9,341 nucleotides of DNA, taken from positions 1-9,341 of the forward strand of contig URYP01000084.1 in assembly GCA_900552115.1 (NCBI GenBank), in the 5' to 3' direction. Made by a program: the position numbers and the translations under genes. This document shows, piece after piece, positions 6,203 through 9,341 of the stretch. Position 1 is the first letter of the stretch, and every line of letters starts with the position of its first letter. Below the pieces are notes generated by a model. The model was not told where the DNA came from. It saw nothing but the letters and a program-made list of their open reading frames with translations, and searched no databases. This DNA is from an uncultured Oscillospiraceae bacterium (GTDB lineage Bacteria; Bacillota; Clostridia; Oscillospirales; Acutalibacteraceae).

Positions 6203-6826
6203 ATGTTGGGATTTTTCAATTATACGGTCTGGGCAACTTATGCCAGCCTGGCCTCGGCGGTGTTGGGAATCTTTTTTTCCTGTGCGGGCCAGCCTCTGGC
6301 GGGCGTGATCTGCCTGATCGTATCCGGGTTCTGCGACGCTTTTGACGGGCGGATCGCCCGTACAAGGACAAGCAGCACCGAACAGGAAAAGCGATTCGGC
6401 ATACAGCTCGATTCCCTCTGCGACTTGGTGTGCTTCGGTGTACTGCCGGTCATCATCGGTTACGCAGCGGGACTGACGGACTGGTATTATATGCCGGTGT
6501 TCCTGCTGTTCATTCTCGGGGCGCTGATCCGCCTCGCGTATTTTAACGTTATGGCTGAAGAGCATCAGACCCATCCCGGCCAGGCCTGTCCCGGCTACCT
6601 GGGTTTGCCGGTCACCTCGACCGCGCTGATCCTGCCGGCGGTCTACCTGCTGCGCAGCGTAGTATCAGAAACCGTGTTCCCCTTTGTCTATGGGGGGGCG
6701 CTGCTGCTGGTCGCCATAGCCTTTGTCAGTAAATTCCATGTTCCCAAGCCCCGGCTAAAGGCCATTTTGGCCATGCTGGCCGTTGGGCTGGTGGAGCTTA
6801 TCGTACTAATTGTCTGCGGGAAGTGA
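6203..6826 (+). CDS. pssA: CDP-diacylglycerol-serine O-phosphatidyltransferase (phosphatidylserine synthase)
   Basis: An integral membrane CDP-alcohol phosphotransferase (207 residues) that joins CDP-diacylglycerol and L-serine to phosphatidylserine, releasing CMP. The whole catalytic signature is visible: D45xxD48-G49xxA52-R53...G66xxxD70xxxD74, with the metal-binding Asp residues intact. The stretch between A52-R53 and G66 is 12 residues where 8-9 is usual; its TxxEQEKRFGIQLDSL character matches what I know of clostridial PssA. Hydrophobic segments lie at about 8-28, 30-47, 72-91, 95-114, 134-152, 155-176 and 185-205. The start at 6203 follows GAGGAGG (6184-6190), just 19 nt after the stop of the flippase gene. 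Psd, which uses its product, is next downstream. Phosphatidylglycerophosphate synthase shares the motif, but the FGIQLDSLCD block and the psd neighbour favour PssA. Confidence 0.93.
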   Translation: MLGFFNYTVWATYASLASAVLGIFFSCAGQPLAGVICLIVSGFCDAFDGRIARTRTSSTEQEKRFGIQLDSLCDLVCFGVLPVIIGYAAGLTDWYYMPVFLLFILGALIRLAYFNVMAEEHQTHPGQACPGYLGLPVTSTALILPAVYLLRSVVSETVFPFVYGGALLLVAIAFVSKFHVPKPRLKAILAMLAVGLVELIVLIVCGK

Positions 6827-6858
6827 CCCTGTGAAAAGCCGTTTTTCTCAGGGCTTTT
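6827..6858 (+). promoter_or_regulatory. Intercistronic alternative hairpins between pssA and psd
   Basis: CCCTG-T-GAAAA (6827-6837) pairs with TTTTC-T-CAGGG (6843-6853) as a 10-bp stem with one T/T mismatch and a GCCGT loop. A competing 7-bp stem pairs AAAAGCC (6834-6840) with GGCTTTT (6852-6858). The first fold is followed by CTTTTG and resembles a weak terminator; the element lies directly after the pssA stop and before the psd ribosome binding site. It may lower or stabilise psd message. The folds are seen directly; the effect is inferred. Confidence 0.4.
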
Positions 6859-6879
6859 GCGAAAGGAGGGACGGATACG

Positions 6880-7764
6880 ATGCCTGTACTGTCCAAAGCC
6901 GAAGCTGTTTACTCTGCGAAACCGACAGTATCCATGGAGGAAATCCGCAACGGCGCTTTAACATTTTTATATCGTACCGCTGTGGGGCGAATCTTCCTTA
7001 AACTGCTCACCCGTCCTGCCGTTTCCCGGATTGTCGGCCGTTTTATGGACAGCCGGTTGTCTGTCCCTTTTATTGGCTCCTTTGTCCGGCACAACCACAT
7101 AGACCTGTCGGATTACGAGCCGGTTCGTTACCGTTCCTACAATGAATTTTTTACCCGCCGGATCCGTCCGGAACTGCGCCCCATCGACCGCGCGCCGGCA
7201 CATCTGATCAGCCCCTGCGACAGCAAGCTGGCCGCCTATCCCATTGATGAGGGCAGCCGCTTCTGGATCAAGCAGTCCTCCTATTCTGTGGACGATCTGT
7301 TGGGAAACGATCCTATTGCCGCGGACTACCAGGGCGGGACCTGCCTGGTCTTCCGCCTGACGGTGGACGATTATCACCGCTACTGCTACCTGGATGACGG
7401 TCACAAAGGGGAAAACCGCTTTATCGGCGGCGAACTGCACACGGTCAAGCCGATTGCGCTGGATACCTGCAACATTTACAAACGCAACTGCCGGGAATAC
7501 ACCGTGCTGCATACCGACCATTTCGGCGATGTGGTGCAGGTGGAGGTGGGCGCTATGATGGTGGGTAAAATCAAGAACCATCACGGGACAGCCTCTATTC
7601 GGCGCGGCGAAGAAAAAGGAATGTTTGAATTCGGCGGTTCCACTATTGTTCTGCTTCTCAAAAAGGGAGCGGCCGTTGTGGACCAGGATATTTTTGAGAA
7701 CACCCGTGAACAGCGGGAAACCATTGTACAAATGGGCCAGAAAATTGGTGTGCGGGGTTCCTGA
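6880..7764 (+). CDS. psd: Phosphatidylserine decarboxylase, pyruvoyl-dependent
   Basis: Membrane-associated enzyme that removes CO2 from phosphatidylserine to give phosphatidylethanolamine, the step after PssA. The 294-residue proenzyme is expected to cleave itself at G253-S254 in FGGST, turning Ser254 into the pyruvoyl group of the small alpha chain (254-294). The self-cleavage triad is complete: D114 in SPCDSK, H166 in DDYHRYCY and S254. GGST replaces the LGST of E. coli Psd; this variant is known in the yeast Psd2-like and clostridial branches. No true transmembrane segment is obvious; residues 20-70 are amphipathic and may bind the membrane. The start at 6880 is firmly set by AAGGAGGG (6863-6870), 9 nt upstream. 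It is the last gene of the operon, 53 nt after pssA, with a terminator at 7786. Confidence 0.95.
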   Translation: MPVLSKAEAVYSAKPTVSMEEIRNGALTFLYRTAVGRIFLKLLTRPAVSRIVGRFMDSRLSVPFIGSFVRHNHIDLSDYEPVRYRSYNEFFTRRIRPELRPIDRAPAHLISPCDSKLAAYPIDEGSRFWIKQSSYSVDDLLGNDPIAADYQGGTCLVFRLTVDDYHRYCYLDDGHKGENRFIGGELHTVKPIALDTCNIYKRNCREYTVLHTDHFGDVVQVEVGAMMVGKIKNHHGTASIRRGEEKGMFEFGGSTIVLLLKKGAAVVDQDIFENTREQRETIVQMGQKIGVRGS

Positions 7765-7785
7765 CACCACATATATACTGAACCT

Positions 7786-7822
7786 CCGCCGGTGCTTCTT
7801 ATCTGAAGTGCCGGCGGTTTTT
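7786..7822 (+). terminator. Rho-independent terminator of the phospholipid operon
   Basis: A 13-bp stem runs from CCGCCGG (7786-7792) to CCGGCGG (7811-7817), continuing inward through two G/T wobbles and CTTC/GAAG to a TTATCT loop (7799-7804), and is followed by five T (7818-7822). It starts 21 nt after the psd stop. Confidence 0.93.
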
Positions 7823-7834
7823 GCAGAGTACCCC

Positions 7835-7863
7835 TTGCATTGTGGCAGGCGGTCGTTTACAAT
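7835..7863 (+). promoter_or_regulatory. Promoter of the O-acetylesterase gene
   Basis: TTGCAT (7835-7840, 3 of 6 matches) and TACAAT (7858-7863, 5 of 6 matches) are separated by exactly 17 nt, immediately after the operon terminator. Transcription would start near 7870, about 23 nt before the TTG start codon. Confidence 0.5.
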
Positions 7864-7892
7864 AAGATCACTACGCGCAGGAGGGGATTCTG

Positions 7893-9254
7893 TTGAAAAT
7901 ACTGTATGGTTTATACTCCGGCATGGTGCTGCAGCGGCAGGGGGATCTTTGCCGCGTCCGGTTCGCTGCCGAGGCTGACGGGACGGTTACCGTTACTGTT
8001 CCCCACGGACGGTTGGAGGAAATCGAAACGGTGGAAGGCGGCCGGCATTTCTGGCTGACGGGAATCCCTGTCGGCGGCCCCTACACGCTTACCCTGTCGG
8101 ACGATACGGACAGCGTAACTCTGCACGACTTGTATGTCGGGGACGTCTGGCTGCTGGCCGGCCAGTCCAATATGGAGGGTGTGGGCTATTACCGCGATAT
8201 TGCCGGCGAGGTGAGGCTGCGGCCAGAGCTGCGGCAGTTTTCTTTTGACAACCAGCACTGGGAGTCCGCCGAACCGCGGCTCCATCGCGGGTGGCTGAGT
8301 CCGGAGCCATATATGCGGGAGCATTTCGCGGGACATGGCGGCGTCCATGAACGCGGAGTGGGCCCCGGCTTTTTCTTTGCCGAGGAGATGTACCGCCGTA
8401 CCGGCGTGCCGCAGGGATTAATCCCCTGTGCGCTGGGCGGCTCCAATTTAGGACAGTGGTCACCGGATGGTTCGGTGGATGGGTACCGTCTGTACGACAT
8501 GACCCTGACCCGCTTTCGGCTGTGCGGTTCCCATGTCCGGGGGATTTTCTGGTATCAGGGCTGCGCCGAGGCTAATCCGGACGGTATCCGCCTGTTTACC
8601 GGGCGCATGAAGCGGCTGATTGAACAATTCCGGGAGGATACCGGCTGCCCGGAGCTGCCCTTTGTGCAGGTTCAGATCGGGCGGTTCACCAATACACCGC
8701 CGGCCGAAGACTCCCATTGGAGCGCGGTTCGGGAATTGCAGCGCTGCTTAACAGCCGACATTCCCCATCTGGACACGGTGGCTGTCACCAACGCCGACTA
8801 CGCGGACGGCATACACCTGCAGGCCCGGTATCATATCAAGCTGGGCGCCGCGGCGGCAGAAAGTATGTATGCGCTGTGCTTTGATCCGCAGCACCGCCGG
8901 TCGCTCCCCGCGCCGGCACTGCGCTCCATCCGCATGGTGCGCGATGCGGATGACTTTGGAGAAACCCTGGCCGTGGCTTTTGACCATATCCACGGTGGGC
9001 TGACTGCCGAGGGCATCCCGTCCGGCTTTGCGCTCTCCCACTCCCCGGAGCGGATCGATACCCACAGCATCTTCCGGATCGAACTGTCAGGTGACACGGC
9101 GTATATCCGCCACGAGTGCCCGGAGGCCGAGCTGCGGAAAATGGTCCTGTCCTATTACTTTGGCAACGGTTCGTATGCCAACATTACCGATGCGGCGGGG
9201 CGTCCCCTGCCCGCGTTCGGTCCGCTGAAGCTCAGCGAGTGGCTGACGGAGTAA
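7893..9254 (+). CDS. SGNH-type carbohydrate (sialate) O-acetylesterase
   Basis: A 453-residue esterase of the sialate O-acetylesterase family (SASA, PF03629), predicted to remove O-acetyl groups from sugars. The nucleophile S92 sits in AGQSNMEG (block I). The oxyanion-hole blocks are G182-G183-S184-N185 (ALGGSNLGQW) and WYQGCAEA (220-227); the catalytic pair is D305/H308 in DGIHL. Residues 1-85 form a small beta-rich N-terminal domain and about 340-453 a C-terminal beta domain. There is no signal peptide, so it should act in the cytoplasm on imported oligosaccharides. The start is TTG at 7893, chosen because AGGAGGGG (7879-7886) is 6 nt upstream and the N-terminal segment reads as family sequence; the next ATG (codon 11) would cut into that domain. 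Acetylated xylan or pectin oligomers are as likely a substrate as acetyl-sialate. It forms a single-gene unit. Confidence 0.88.
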   Translation: MKILYGLYSGMVLQRQGDLCRVRFAAEADGTVTVTVPHGRLEEIETVEGGRHFWLTGIPVGGPYTLTLSDDTDSVTLHDLYVGDVWLLAGQSNMEGVGYYRDIAGEVRLRPELRQFSFDNQHWESAEPRLHRGWLSPEPYMREHFAGHGGVHERGVGPGFFFAEEMYRRTGVPQGLIPCALGGSNLGQWSPDGSVDGYRLYDMTLTRFRLCGSHVRGIFWYQGCAEANPDGIRLFTGRMKRLIEQFREDTGCPELPFVQVQIGRFTNTPPAEDSHWSAVRELQRCLTADIPHLDTVAVTNADYADGIHLQARYHIKLGAAAAESMYALCFDPQHRRSLPAPALRSIRMVRDADDFGETLAVAFDHIHGGLTAEGIPSGFALSHSPERIDTHSIFRIELSGDTAYIRHECPEAELRKMVLSYYFGNGSYANITDAAGRPLPAFGPLKLSEWLTE

Positions 9255-9341
9255 ACCGTTTTTCAGTATATTTACAATACGGCGACACGGTGTTAATGGA
9301 AAATCCCGGCCGGGTTTTGCCGCTTTCAAAGAAATGGCTCG

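Noticed and set aside
9301..9318. Possible terminator after the O-acetylesterase (CCCGGCCGGG between A and T runs)
   Set aside because: The stem is only about three pairs once a loop is allowed, and a T bulge separates it from the A/T flanks; too weak to call.
9296..9341. ATG-initiated open frame reaching the right edge (begins MENPGRVLPLSKK)
   Set aside because: Only 15 codons are visible, no Shine-Dalgarno sequence precedes it, and only a lone TACAAT at 9273-9278 without a -35 box lies upstream; sequence beyond the window is needed to tell a gene start from chance.

Overview
The window looks like chromosomal DNA from a GC-moderate, Gram-positive anaerobe of the class Clostridia, probably a gut Oscillospirales/Ruminococcaceae-type bacterium. 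This is inferred from four things: dockerin-like repeats of the 'DGxxGVTAxDALLxLQ' style, a single-chain (glyQS-type) glycyl-tRNA synthetase with a CxxC...CxxC insert, a clostridial-style phosphatidylserine synthase, and strong AGGAGG-type ribosome binding sites. No marker in the window fixes the species. I see no mobile element, CRISPR array, rRNA or tRNA.

Layout from left to right. (1) 56-2386, minus strand: a secreted modular family 43 glycoside hydrolase with signal peptide, N-terminal dockerin-like pair, GH43 propeller and two related C-terminal beta-sandwich modules. (2) 2387-2722: a divergent intergenic region with one promoter facing each way and several inverted repeats on the hydrolase side. 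(3) 2723-4096: glycyl-tRNA synthetase. (4) 4310-4813: a small membrane protein of the 'small multidrug export' family (PF06695), preceded by its own promoter and a structured leader and closed by a 36-nt perfectly palindromic terminator. (5) 5152-7764: a three-gene phospholipid operon encoding a stand-alone MprF-like flippase-domain protein, phosphatidylserine synthase and phosphatidylserine decarboxylase. It has its own promoter, a GC-rich structured leader, an intercistronic hairpin and a strong terminator. (6) 7893-9254: a cytoplasmic SGNH-type sialate/carbohydrate O-acetylesterase with its own promoter and a TTG start.

Working together: pssA and psd form the complete two-step route from CDP-diacylglycerol and serine to phosphatidylethanolamine, and the flippase-like membrane protein co-transcribed in front of them is a natural candidate to move an aminophospholipid (or another lipid) across the membrane. 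The GH43 enzyme and the O-acetylesterase at the two ends fit a life on acetylated plant or host glycans, but they are not linked as an operon.

I found no clearly new system. The items most worth a second look are the flippase-pssA-psd operon with its leader and intercistronic alternative hairpins, the structured leader of the PF06695 gene, and the unusual N-terminal dockerin-like module of the GH43 enzyme. All functional calls rest on motif recognition by eye; no database search was run.
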